A stretch of 38,115 nt of DNA, from the NCBI GenBank assembly GCA_033722375.1, contig JAWVZB010000015.1, positions 1 through 38,115 of the forward strand, read 5' to 3'. Below are positions 1-7,167 of the stretch, piece by piece. Position numbers and translations under genes: made by a program. The notes under the pieces are model-generated. The model saw only the letters and a program-made list of their open reading frames with translations. It had not been told where the DNA came from and did not search any database. The stretch comes from JAWVZB01 sp033722375 (GTDB taxonomy: Bacteria; Actinomycetota; Nitriliruptoria; Nitriliruptorales; Nitriliruptoraceae). The first letter of the stretch is position 1. Every line of letters starts with the position of its first letter.

Positions 1-664
1 GGGGGACGACACGGTTGACCATGCCCATCCGATGGGCGTCATCGGCGGAGTACTCGTCGCCGAGGAAGAAGATCTCGCGCGCGAACTTCTGCCCGACCTG
101 CTTGGCGAGGTAGGCAGACCCGAAGCCACCGTCGAAGCTCGCGACGTCGAGGTCCGTCTGCTTGAACCGGCCGTGCTCCCGGGATGCGAGCGTGAGGTCG
201 CACACGACGTGGAGGCTGTGGCCACCCCCGGCAGCCCAGCCGGGGACGAGGCAGATCACGACCTTGGGCATGAAGCGGATGAGGCGCTGGACCTCGAGGA
301 TGTGCAGGCGGGCCGCCTTCCCGGTGTCGACGGTGTCCGCGGTGTCGCCCTCGGCGTACTGGTAGCCGGTCCTCCCGCGGATCCGCTGGTCGCCGCCCGA
401 GCAGAACGCCCAGCCGCCGTCCTTCGGCGACGGGCCGTTGCCGGTCAGGAGCACGCAACCGACGTCGGTGGTCTGGCGGGCGTGGTCCAGCACCCGGTAC
501 AGCTCGTCGACCGTGTGGGGCCGGAAGGCGTTCCTGACCTCCGGGCGGTCGAACGCCACCCGGACGACCCCGCCGTCCGTCGCGCGGTGGTAGGTGATGT
601 CGGTCAGGTCCTCGAAGCCGGCCACCGGCTCCCACAGCTCGTCATCGAACAGCTCGGAGACCAC
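1..664 (-). CDS. menB: 1,4-dihydroxy-2-naphthoyl-CoA synthase MenB, 3' end cut by window edge
   Basis: MenB closes the second naphthoquinone ring (o-succinylbenzoyl-CoA to DHNA-CoA) in menaquinone synthesis, in the cytoplasm. Only the first 221 codons are in the window; family members are usually about 280-300 residues. The reverse strand gives a crotonase fold with the MenB hallmarks CSGGDQRIRG, LVPGWAAGGGHSLH (oxyanion-hole region) and SFDGGFGSAYLAKQVGQKFA, ending at the edge in MGMVNRVVP. The start is GTG at 664-662 (MVSELFDDELWEP), preceded on that strand by a purine-rich GAGGACGA ribosome site. It is divergent from mihF with a 113-base gap, so the two probably have back-to-back promoters. 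Family assignment is firm; the C-terminus is unseen. Confidence 0.93.
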   Translation of the reverse strand, partial: MVSELFDDELWEPVAGFEDLTDITYHRATDGGVVRVAFDRPEVRNAFRPHTVDELYRVLDHARQTTDVGCVLLTGNGPSPKDGGWAFCSGGDQRIRGRTGYQYAEGDTADTVDTGKAARLHILEVQRLIRFMPKVVICLVPGWAAGGGHSLHVVCDLTLASREHGRFKQTDLDVASFDGGFGSAYLAKQVGQKFAREIFFLGDEYSADDAHRMGMVNRVVP

Positions 665-690
665 GTTTCGTCCTCGCTCGGGCGGGGGAG

Positions 691-696
691 AGCGTA
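691..696 (-). promoter_or_regulatory. Candidate -10 box for menB
   Basis: On the minus strand the hexamer TACGCT lies about 27 bases before the menB GTG. The same TAnnnT pattern recurs ahead of hisE and pheS in this window, as expected of an actinobacterial housekeeping sigma factor. No convincing -35 was found. Confidence 0.3.
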
Positions 697-713
697 GATG
701 CCCGCACGCGACG

Positions 714-742
714 TTCACCTCTCGGAGCCGAGCGAGTAGGGT
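714..742 (+). promoter_or_regulatory. Candidate promoter for mihF
   Basis: TTCACC (714-719) and TAGGGT (737-742) are separated by 17 bases. This is the best-spaced -35/-10 pair in the window. Transcription would begin near 749, about 29 bases before the mihF ATG. It lies back to back with the menB promoter candidate. Confidence 0.5.
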
Positions 743-777
743 GGACGGTCGTTCCCGTCACCAGCCGGATGTGAGTC

Positions 778-1092
778 ATGCCCGTACCCGAGCTCGATCC
801 CGAACAACGCCAGGCGGCACTCGAGAAGGCCAAGGAGTCTCGCCGCATCCGGGCGGAGCTGAAGCAGATGCTCAAGGCGGGGGAGGTGCAGATCAGCCAG
901 GTGCTCGCTCGCGCGGAGCACGCGGACGCGCTCGCCAAGATGCGGGCCTCCGATCTGATCGGTGCCATGCCCAACGTCGGGAAGGTCGGTGCCCGGCGGC
1001 TGATGAACGAACTCGGCATCGCCGACGGCCGGCGTCTCCAGGGCCTGGGCCCGCGCCAGCGAGAAGCGCTCATCGACCACTTCGAAGGGTGA
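778..1092 (+). CDS. mihF: Actinobacterial integration host factor (mIHF)
   Basis: This is a small DNA-binding, nucleoid-associated protein of the actinobacterial IHF family, unrelated in fold to proteobacterial IHF. The 104 residues match the family's usual length of about 105. An alpha-helical charged N-terminal half (EQRQAALEKAKESRRIRAEL) is followed by the helix-two-turn-helix region, with the glycine-rich IGAMPNVGKVGARRLMNEL (about residues 61-79) that contacts DNA. The ATG at 778 is the only sensible start. In actinobacteria mihF normally sits just before gmk and rpoZ. Here rpoZ is present, but the gene between them is a different nucleotide kinase. The stop is 4 bases from the next start, so the two are probably cotranscribed. 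Confidence 0.93.
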   Translation: MPVPELDPEQRQAALEKAKESRRIRAELKQMLKAGEVQISQVLARAEHADALAKMRASDLIGAMPNVGKVGARRLMNELGIADGRRLQGLGPRQREALIDHFEG

Positions 1093-1096
1093 GCCG

Positions 1097-1642
1097 GTGA
1101 CGCGACCTGCTCGCGCGACGATCACGATCGGGGGGCTCGCCGGGACCGGCACCAGCACGCTCGCGTCGCTCCTCGGTGAACGGTTCGGTCTGGACGTGGT
1201 CTCGGGCGGTCAGATCTTCCGCGAGGCGGCACGGGACCGTGGCCTCACGCTCGCCGCGTTCGGCACCCTGTGCGAGGAGAACCCCGAGGTCGACCGCGGC
1301 CTCGACGAGCGGCAGATCGAGCTGCTGCGGCAGGGCGGTCTGGTGCTCGAGAGCCGGCTGGGTGGGTGGCTCGCCCACCGGGAGGGCATCACGGCGCTGA
1401 AGGTCTGTCTCAAGTGCGACGAGGACGAGCGGATCCGCCGCATCGTCGCACGCGAGGGGGGCGACCTCGAGGAGCAGCGGCGACGCACACTCGAACGCGA
1501 GGCCAGCGAAGCCGCCCGCTACAGCCAGTACTACGCGCTCGACCTGCACAGCTTCGCGCCCTACGACCTGGTCCTCGACTCCGGCCGGTGGAACCCCGAG
1601 CAGCTCGCTGATCTGGTCGCCGCTGCCATCGACACGGCCTGA
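1097..1642 (+). CDS. cmk: Archaeal-type cytidylate kinase-like protein at the gmk position
   Basis: The 181-residue protein resembles the archaeal cytidylate kinase family (CMP/dCMP phosphorylation with ATP) and not bacterial guanylate kinase. Visible features are an N-terminal P-loop GGLAGTGTSTLASLL (residues 12-26) where Thr replaces the usual Walker-A Lys, as in archaeal CMKs; SGGQIFREAARDRGL (about 36-50); ENPEVDRGLDERQIEL (61-76); the SRLGGWLAHR substrate segment (86-95); and a lid-like REGGDLEEQRRRTLEREASE (119-138) followed by RYSQYYALDL. The start is GTG at 1097 after GAGCCG; a stronger ribosome site is not visible. It lies between mihF and rpoZ, where actinobacteria keep gmk. Substrate is inferred from family only. 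It could act on CMP, or be a paralogue with a changed nucleotide preference. Confidence 0.8.
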   Translation: MTRPARATITIGGLAGTGTSTLASLLGERFGLDVVSGGQIFREAARDRGLTLAAFGTLCEENPEVDRGLDERQIELLRQGGLVLESRLGGWLAHREGITALKVCLKCDEDERIRRIVAREGGDLEEQRRRTLEREASEAARYSQYYALDLHSFAPYDLVLDSGRWNPEQLADLVAAAIDTA

Positions 1643-1689
1643 CAACCGCCCGTGCCACCCTTCTGCGCGGGTCCTGCCGCCCTTCGCGG

Positions 1690-1695
1690 TACAGT
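1690..1695 (+). promoter_or_regulatory. Candidate -10 box for rpoZ
   Basis: TACAGT lies in the 110-base gap between the kinase gene and rpoZ, 57 bases before the start. No good -35 was seen. rpoZ may also be reached by read-through from mihF. Confidence 0.3.
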
Positions 1696-1752
1696 GGATG
1701 GCCGCACTGGAGCAGCCGCTCCGCCAACTCCCTCGCTTCATCCCACCTGGAG

Positions 1753-2037
1753 GTGGTGGCCATCGCCCGCATCGACGACCTCATGGACAAGGTCGAGTCC
1801 CGGTTCCATCTCGTGCATCTCGCCGCCAAGCGCGGCCGCGAGATCAACGAGTACTACGCGCAACTGGGGGAGGGGCTCGGCCAGCACGTCCCGCCCCTCG
1901 TCTCGACCGAGTCGAACAAGCCGCTGTCGGTCGCCCTCGAGGAGATCGCGCAGGGCAAGATCGAGGGCCGCGAACCCTCCGAGGAGCCCCTCGAGGACCC
2001 GCTCGCGTTCATCGACGAGGACGCCGAGGAGGACTGA
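1753..2037 (+). CDS. rpoZ: RNA polymerase omega subunit
   Basis: Omega folds and stabilises the beta-prime subunit of RNA polymerase. The 94-residue product has the family core: ARIDDLMDKVESRFHLVHLAAKR (helix with the conserved DSRF-type segment), REINEYYAQL, and the KPLSVALEEIAQGKI motif near residues 57-71. An acidic tail (EEPLEDPLAFIDEDAEED) follows. Two adjacent GTG codons (1753 and 1756) can start it. A GGAGG at 1749-1753 overlaps the first, which is unusually close, so the exact start is uncertain by a codon. Only 6 bases separate the stop from coaBC. The mihF-x-rpoZ-coaBC-metK order is the standard actinobacterial neighbourhood. Confidence 0.93.
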   Translation: MVAIARIDDLMDKVESRFHLVHLAAKRGREINEYYAQLGEGLGQHVPPLVSTESNKPLSVALEEIAQGKIEGREPSEEPLEDPLAFIDEDAEED

Positions 2038-2043
2038 GTCCCC

Positions 2044-3276
2044 GTGCCCGACCCCGGTGACGACGTGACGGCTGGCCTGGCCGGGGCCCGGGTCGTGCTC
2101 GGCGTCAGCGGAGGGATCGCCGCCTACAAGGCAGCCGTGGTGGCCCGACTGCTCGTCAAGGCGGGCGCCCACGTCGACACGGTGCTCACGAGGGGTGCTC
2201 AGGAGTTCGTCGGGAGCGCCACCTTCGAGGGGATCACCGGCCGCCCCGCCCGCACCGAGGTGTGGGACGACGTCCCCGACGACACCCACGTCGCACTCGC
2301 GCGGGCTGCGGACGTGGTGGCGGTCTACCCCGCGACCGCACACACCCTCGCCAAGGCGGCGTCCGGCCTCGCGGACGACCTCCTGACGACGACGCTCCTC
2401 GCGGCGACGTGTCCCGTCCTCGTCGCGCCGGCGATGCACACCGAGATGTGGCAGCACGCCGCCACCGTGGCCAACGTGGCGCGGCTCGAGGAGCGCGGCG
2501 TCCGACTGGTCGGCCCTGCCGAGGGCGAGCTCATGGGTGGTGATGTCGGGGCGGGGCGGGCCGTGGAGCCCGACGAGTTCGTCGCTGCGGTCGCCGAGGA
2601 GCTCACGCGTGCCCACGACCTCGACGGTCGTGTCGTGGTCGTCACCGCAGGCGGTACCCGCGAGCACCTCGACCCCGTCCGGTACCTCGGCAACCGGTCC
2701 AGCGGGAAGATGGGCTTCGCCGTCGCGCGCCAGGCCGCGCGGCGGGGCGCCGTGGTGCACCTCGTTGCTGCCCCGACCCACCTCGACACCCCCGCAGGTG
2801 TCATCCGGCACGACGTCGTCAGCGCGCGCGAGATGCGCAAGGAGGTCGTGGACCTCGTCAGCGACGCCGACGTGGTGGTCAAGGCCGCCGCGGTGGCCGA
2901 CTTCCGACCCGCCTCCGCCTCCGAGCGGAAGCTCAAGAAGGCCGACGGGACGCCGCAGGTCGAACTCGAGCGCAACCCTGACATCCTGGCGGAGCTCGGG
3001 GAGGAGCGTGCCGCCTCCGGTCGCGCGCGCCCCCTGCTGGTCGGGTTCGCCGCCGAGACCAACGACGCCGAGGCCAACGGGCGCGACAAGCTGGAACGCA
3101 AGAACGCCGACCTTCTGGTGGTCAACGACGTCTCGCGGCGCGATGCCGGGTTCGAGGTCGACACCAACCGGGTCGTGATCCTCGGGCGCGACGGTGGGCG
3201 CGTCGAGGTGCCGCTGACCACCAAGGCCGAGGTGGCAGCCCGGGTCCTCGACGAGGTCGCCGCCCGCTTCGGCTGA
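2044..3276 (+). CDS. coaBC: Bifunctional phosphopantothenoylcysteine decarboxylase/synthetase CoaBC
   Basis: This cytoplasmic fusion enzyme of coenzyme A synthesis joins cysteine to 4'-phosphopantothenate (CoaB, C-terminal) and decarboxylates the product with FMN (CoaC, N-terminal). The 410 residues are full length. CoaC shows GVSGGIAAYKA (20-30), the catalytic His82 in DTHVAL, and PAMHTEMW (129-136). The usual Cys of the substrate clamp is absent (GGDVGAGRA, 165-173), as in mycobacterial CoaBC. CoaB shows TAGGTREHLDPVRYLGNRSS (201-220), KAAAVADFRP (280-289) and the KLKK catalytic segment (296-299). The start is GTG at 2044, 6 bases after rpoZ. All expected catalytic elements are present, so it should be active. 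Confidence 0.96.
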   Translation: MPDPGDDVTAGLAGARVVLGVSGGIAAYKAAVVARLLVKAGAHVDTVLTRGAQEFVGSATFEGITGRPARTEVWDDVPDDTHVALARAADVVAVYPATAHTLAKAASGLADDLLTTTLLAATCPVLVAPAMHTEMWQHAATVANVARLEERGVRLVGPAEGELMGGDVGAGRAVEPDEFVAAVAEELTRAHDLDGRVVVVTAGGTREHLDPVRYLGNRSSGKMGFAVARQAARRGAVVHLVAAPTHLDTPAGVIRHDVVSAREMRKEVVDLVSDADVVVKAAAVADFRPASASERKLKKADGTPQVELERNPDILAELGEERAASGRARPLLVGFAAETNDAEANGRDKLERKNADLLVVNDVSRRDAGFEVDTNRVVILGRDGGRVEVPLTTKAEVAARVLDEVAARFG

Positions 3277-3306
3277 CCACCTGCCGACGTCGTCGCACCC
3301 GTTGGT

Positions 3307-3312
3307 TAGGCT
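3307..3312 (+). promoter_or_regulatory. Candidate -10 box for metK
   Basis: TAGGCT sits in the 82-base gap between coaBC and metK, 46 bases before the chosen GTG start, within GGTTAGGCTGGG. The -35 is weak (GCCGAC at 3283-3288, 18-base spacer). Confidence 0.35.
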
Positions 3313-3358
3313 GGGTGCCCGATCCTCCCACCGTCCCCGTCCATCCCGGAGCCCGTCC

Positions 3359-4552
3359 GTGAGCCGCCGCACCCTCTTCACCTCGGAGTCCGTGACCGAG
3401 GGCCATCCCGACAAGATGGCTGATCAGATCTCGGACTCGATCCTCGACGCGATCTTCGCCGACGACCCCAACGGGCGCGTCGCCTGCGAGACGCTCGTCA
3501 CCACGGGACAGGTGTTCGTCGCCGGCGAGATCTCGACCGAGACCTACGTCGACATCCCCCAGACCGTCCGCGAAACCGTGCTGGACATCGGCTACAACTC
3601 GGCCGACGTCGGCTTCGACGGCAAGACCTGCGGCGTGTCCGTCGCCATCGACGAGCAGTCGTCCGACATCGCCCAGGGTGTCGACAAGGCCTTCGAGGTC
3701 CGCAGCGGCGACGCCGCCGACCCCTACGAGGAGCTCGGCGCCGGGGACCAGGGCATGATGTTCGGCTACGCCTGCGACGAGACCGACGAGCTGATGCCGC
3801 TGCCGATCCATCTGGCGCACCGGATGGCCGAACGGCTGACGGCGGTACGGCGCTCGGGACTCGTGCCCTACCTCCGTCCCGACGGCAAGACCCAGGTCAC
3901 CGTCGTCTACGAGGACGGCGTGCCCGTCGGCGTCGACACGGTCGTGGTCTCGACCCAGCACAAGGACGGCATCGACCTCGAGACCCTCCTGCGCCCCGAC
4001 ATCGAGGAGCACGTCATCCGGCCGCTGTTGCCGGATGGTGTCGACACGTCCGAGCTCCGCATCTTCGTGAACCCGACCGGGAAGTTCGTGGTCGGCGGTC
4101 CCGTCGCCGACGCCGGTCTGACGGGGCGCAAGGTCATCGTCGACACCTACGGGGGCATGGCTCGCCACGGTGGCGGGGCGTTCAGCGGCAAGGACCCGTC
4201 GAAGGTGGATCGCTCCGGCGCCTACGCGACGCGGTGGGTGGCGAAGAACATCGTCGCGGCCGGTCTGGCCAGCCGCGCAGAGCTCCAGGTCGCGTACGCG
4301 ATCGGTGTGGCCAACCCGGTCTCGATGATGCTCGAGACGTTCGGCACCGAGCAGGCCGACCCCGACAAGATCCTGGACGCGGTCCGTGAGGTCTTCGACC
4401 TGCGACCGGCCGCGATCATCGACGCGCTCGAGCTCCGCCGTCCCGGCTACCGCGAGACGGCGGCGTACGGACACTTCGGGCGCTCCGGCGAACGGTTCAC
4501 CTGGGAGCGGACCGAGCACGCCGGGGCCCTCAAGGACGCCGTCGGGGCGTGA
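3359..4552 (+). CDS. metK: S-adenosylmethionine synthetase
   Basis: MetK makes SAM from methionine and ATP. SAM is the methyl donor for the RsmB and SpoU-type enzymes encoded nearby. The product is 397 residues, the usual length. I chose GTG at 3359 because GGAG (3348-3351) precedes it with good spacing and it yields the conserved N-terminus SRRTLFTSESVTEGHPDKMA. The frame stays open upstream to 3302 but codes nothing conserved. Signatures are GHPDK (15-19), the GAGDQGMMFGYA loop, and GGGAFSGKDPSKVDRSGAY (phosphate and Mg/K binding). The stop overlaps the priA GTG by four bases (GTGA), so the pair is translationally coupled. Confidence 0.96.
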   Translation: MSRRTLFTSESVTEGHPDKMADQISDSILDAIFADDPNGRVACETLVTTGQVFVAGEISTETYVDIPQTVRETVLDIGYNSADVGFDGKTCGVSVAIDEQSSDIAQGVDKAFEVRSGDAADPYEELGAGDQGMMFGYACDETDELMPLPIHLAHRMAERLTAVRRSGLVPYLRPDGKTQVTVVYEDGVPVGVDTVVVSTQHKDGIDLETLLRPDIEEHVIRPLLPDGVDTSELRIFVNPTGKFVVGGPVADAGLTGRKVIVDTYGGMARHGGGAFSGKDPSKVDRSGAYATRWVAKNIVAAGLASRAELQVAYAIGVANPVSMMLETFGTEQADPDKILDAVREVFDLRPAAIIDALELRRPGYRETAAYGHFGRSGERFTWERTEHAGALKDAVGA

Positions 4553-6516
4553 GCCGGGACGCGTCCGCGGACGACGGGGCGCCCCGCTACGCACAGGTGG
4601 TCGTCGAGGTCGAGCCCTACCACCTCGACCGGTCCTTCGACTACCGGGTGCCCGACGACGCCGAGCACCCGGTTCAGGTCGGGAGCCGCGTCGAGGTGGT
4701 CTTCGCGGGGCGTCGGCGTCGGGGGCTCGTCGTCGGGCTGGTGGACAGCCCGGACGTCGACCCGGGCAAGGTTCGGCCCCTGCGACGGGTCTTCGGGCCG
4801 CACGCGTGGGTGGACCCGGCGGACATCGAGATCCTGCGCTGGGCTGCGACCCGCTTCGGCGGGACCGTCGCTGACGTGGTCCGCCACGCGTTGCCGGACC
4901 GGGTGGTCGACGTGGAGCGCCGCGCCGAGGCGGCCGGCTGGTTCCCGCCGGGTCGCGCCGGCCCGCCGAGCGCCCCGCCACCGCCAGCTTCGGACCAGCT
5001 CGACGAGGCATGGCGCCCGTACGGGGTCGGGGGAGCCTCGCTCCGGGCGGTCGCGGCCGACGGCGCCGGGAGCTGGTTCTGGCGCCCCGTGCCGGGCGAG
5101 GACGTCGGGGCGAGGTTGTCGGAGCTGGTGCGGCTGTGTCTCGCCGGTGGGCGGGACGTGCTGGTGGTCGTGCCCGACCCGGCGTCCCCGACGGCGGATG
5201 CGATCGTGGAGGCCGCCGGCGACCTGGTGGTCGACCTCCGCCCCGACCACGGCAAGCGCGCGACCTACGACCGCTGGCTGCGCGCCCGCTGCGGCGAGGC
5301 GCGGGTGGTGGTGGGGGAGCGGGGGGTGGCGCTGTGGCCGCTGCGTCGCCTCGGGCTCGCGGTGCTGCTCGACGAGGCCAACCCGGCACTCAAGGAGCGT
5401 CGCAGCCCGCGTCACCATGCCCGGGAGGTGCTGCTCGAGCGTGCGCGTCGGGCGGGCGGGGCGTGCGTGCTCGTGGGGTACGTGCCGTCCGCTCGGGCAT
5501 GGCGTCTGATGACCGAGCAGCGGGTCACCCCGGCGATCCCCGACCGCGCGGCCGAACGCGACCGCGCACCCCGTGTGCTCGCGGACACCCAGGAGGGCGT
5601 GGTCCGGACCAGGATCGGCCGTCCCGGCATGTCGTCGCTGCGCCGAGCGGTGGACGCCGGCGAGTACGGTGTGGTCCTCGCGGCACGGCGCGGGGAGGGG
5701 CGGGCGCTCGTCTGTCGGGCGTGCGGTTGGCGGCTGCGCTGTCCGGTCTGCGCCGGGAGCCTGTCCCCGGGCAGGGACGGGCTCGCGTGTGTGGCCTGCG
5801 GCTGGTCCGGTCCCCGCACCGACTGTCCGGAATGTGGCGAGCGGGAGTTCGTGCCGCTGGCTGCGGGCACGCGCCGGATCGCCGAGGAGCTCCGGCGCTC
5901 GTTCGACGTCGAGGTCGCGGTCCTCGAGGGCTACGCCGCCGAGGCACCACCGGCCCCGGCCGTGCTCGTCATGACCCGCGGATCCGTGCTCGACGCCCCG
6001 CCCGGCCCGGTGGGGGCGGTGGTGCTCCCCGACCTGGACGGCCAACTACGCCGCCCCACGCTCGATGCGGCCGAGGACGCCCTCCGCCTGTCGATGCAAG
6101 TCGCGAGCTGGGTCGCCCGGCCGGCCACGTCCGGGGACGAGCCCGACGGTGTCCGGCGGCCCCACCCCGTGGTCGTCCAGACGCGTGAGCCCACCCACCA
6201 TGCCGTCCAGGCGCTGGTCCGGTGGGACCCCGGCGGGTTCTGGCGTGCGGAGCACGAGCAGCGTCGTGAGCTCGGGTTCCCGCCGGCGCGGCACGCGATC
6301 CGGGTCACCACCTCCGAGCAGGCGCTCGATCTGGCGGCCGTGGTGCCTCCCCATGACGAGGTGCTGGGGCCCGTGCCGGCCGAAGGGTCCTGGCGCTTCC
6401 TCATCAAGTCCGTCGACCGCCAGGCCAGCCTCGCGAGCCTGGACGAGCCGCGCCGGCGTTGGAGCAAAGACGGGGTGGACGTCCGCGTGGACGTGGACCC
6501 CGTCGACGCGCTCTAG
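4549..6516 (+). CDS. priA: Actinobacterial PriA, primosomal protein N' without ATPase motif
   Basis: PriA rebuilds the replisome at collapsed forks. The 655-residue product has the N-terminal DNA-binding domain (YAQVVVEVEPYHLDRSFDYR, 14-33), a degenerate helicase core and a zinc module with eight cysteines (389, 392, 398, 401, 414, 417, 426, 429). The Walker A lysine motif is missing and motif II reads DEAN (275-278). This loss is typical of actinobacterial PriA, so it probably acts as a DNA-structure and partner-binding protein and not as a helicase. The GTG start at 4549 overlaps the metK stop. A low-complexity proline stretch (PPSAPPPPAS, 139-148) marks a linker after the DNA-binding domain. 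It is followed by a 96-base gap and a new promoter for def. Confidence 0.9.
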   Translation: MSRDASADDGAPRYAQVVVEVEPYHLDRSFDYRVPDDAEHPVQVGSRVEVVFAGRRRRGLVVGLVDSPDVDPGKVRPLRRVFGPHAWVDPADIEILRWAATRFGGTVADVVRHALPDRVVDVERRAEAAGWFPPGRAGPPSAPPPPASDQLDEAWRPYGVGGASLRAVAADGAGSWFWRPVPGEDVGARLSELVRLCLAGGRDVLVVVPDPASPTADAIVEAAGDLVVDLRPDHGKRATYDRWLRARCGEARVVVGERGVALWPLRRLGLAVLLDEANPALKERRSPRHHAREVLLERARRAGGACVLVGYVPSARAWRLMTEQRVTPAIPDRAAERDRAPRVLADTQEGVVRTRIGRPGMSSLRRAVDAGEYGVVLAARRGEGRALVCRACGWRLRCPVCAGSLSPGRDGLACVACGWSGPRTDCPECGEREFVPLAAGTRRIAEELRRSFDVEVAVLEGYAAEAPPAPAVLVMTRGSVLDAPPGPVGAVVLPDLDGQLRRPTLDAAEDALRLSMQVASWVARPATSGDEPDGVRRPHPVVVQTREPTHHAVQALVRWDPGGFWRAEHEQRRELGFPPARHAIRVTTSEQALDLAAVVPPHDEVLGPVPAEGSWRFLIKSVDRQASLASLDEPRRRWSKDGVDVRVDVDPVDAL

Positions 6517-6567
6517 CGCCGCCCGCACGACCCCGCGACGACGAGCCATCGCCCCGTCTCGGCCACG

Positions 6568-6573
6568 TACCCT
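6568..6573 (+). promoter_or_regulatory. Candidate -10 box for def-fmt-rsmB
   Basis: TACCCT lies 39 bases before the def ATG in the priA-def gap. A 12-base perfect palindrome, GATGACGTCATC (6590-6601), sits between the predicted transcription start and the def ribosome site GAGGTG (6604-6609). No clear -35. Confidence 0.35.
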
Positions 6574-6612
6574 CTCGACCACCGCTCTCGATGACGTCAT
6601 CCGTGAGGTGCC

Positions 6613-7167
6613 ATGTCGGTTCTGAAGATCCGTCTCTTCGGTGACCCCGTCCTGCGCCAGCAGGCCAACGAGGTCGACGAGTTCGACGACCGTCTGGCCA
6701 AGCTGGCCGGAGACATGTTCGACACGATGCGCGACGCCCCGGGCGTGGGACTCGCCGCCCCCCAGGTTGGCATCCTGAAGCAGCTGTTCGTCTGGGAGGT
6801 CGACGAGGACTCCGGTGCGGTCGTCAACCCCGAGGTCGTCGATACCTCCGAGGAGATCCAGGAGGGCGAGGAGGGCTGCCTGTCCTTCCCCGGACTGTTC
6901 TACCCCCTCGACCGGCCGCTCCGCGCCCAGATCTCCTACCACGACCTCGGCGGCGAGCAGCACACTGCCGAGCTCGAGGGCTTCCATGCCCGTGTGTGGC
7001 TCCACGAGATCGACCACCTCAACGGCATCCTCTTCATCGACCACCTCGCCAAACACGACAAGAAGGACGCCATGCGGCGCATGCGCGAGCACCGGTTGGA
7101 GCTCGGCATGGACGACGCCGAGCCGCAGCGTCCGGGCAACCTGCTTCTCGGCCGGCGGTCGCTGTGA
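6613..7167 (+). CDS. def: Peptide deformylase
   Basis: Def removes the formyl group from the N-terminal Met of new proteins on the ribosome, reversing the effect of the adjacent fmt product. The 184 residues carry all three motifs: GVGLAAPQVG (44-53), EEGCLSFPG (86-94, metal-binding Cys89) and HEIDH (131-135, metal-binding His131 and His135 with catalytic Glu132). The residue before HEIDH is Leu where Gln is common. Metal ligands are unaffected. The ATG at 6613 has GAGGTG at 6604-6609. The C-terminal tail (AEPQRPGNLLLGRRSL) is longer than the minimal fold. The stop overlaps the fmt GTG. Confidence 0.95.
   Translation: MSVLKIRLFGDPVLRQQANEVDEFDDRLAKLAGDMFDTMRDAPGVGLAAPQVGILKQLFVWEVDEDSGAVVNPEVVDTSEEIQEGEEGCLSFPGLFYPLDRPLRAQISYHDLGGEQHTAELEGFHARVWLHEIDHLNGILFIDHLAKHDKKDAMRRMREHRLELGMDDAEPQRPGNLLLGRRSL

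Noticed and set aside
32..697. A 221-codon plus-strand frame at the left edge
   Set aside because: The opposite strand encodes MenB with clear motifs; this is its shadow.
2524..2575. Missing cysteine in the CoaC clamp of CoaBC as a possible defect
   Set aside because: Mycobacterial CoaBC also lacks it, and the catalytic His and the PAMHTEMW motif remain.
5080..5400. Missing Walker A and altered DEAD box in PriA as a sign of gene decay
   Set aside because: Loss of the helicase motifs is normal for actinobacterial PriA, and the zinc module and overall length are intact.
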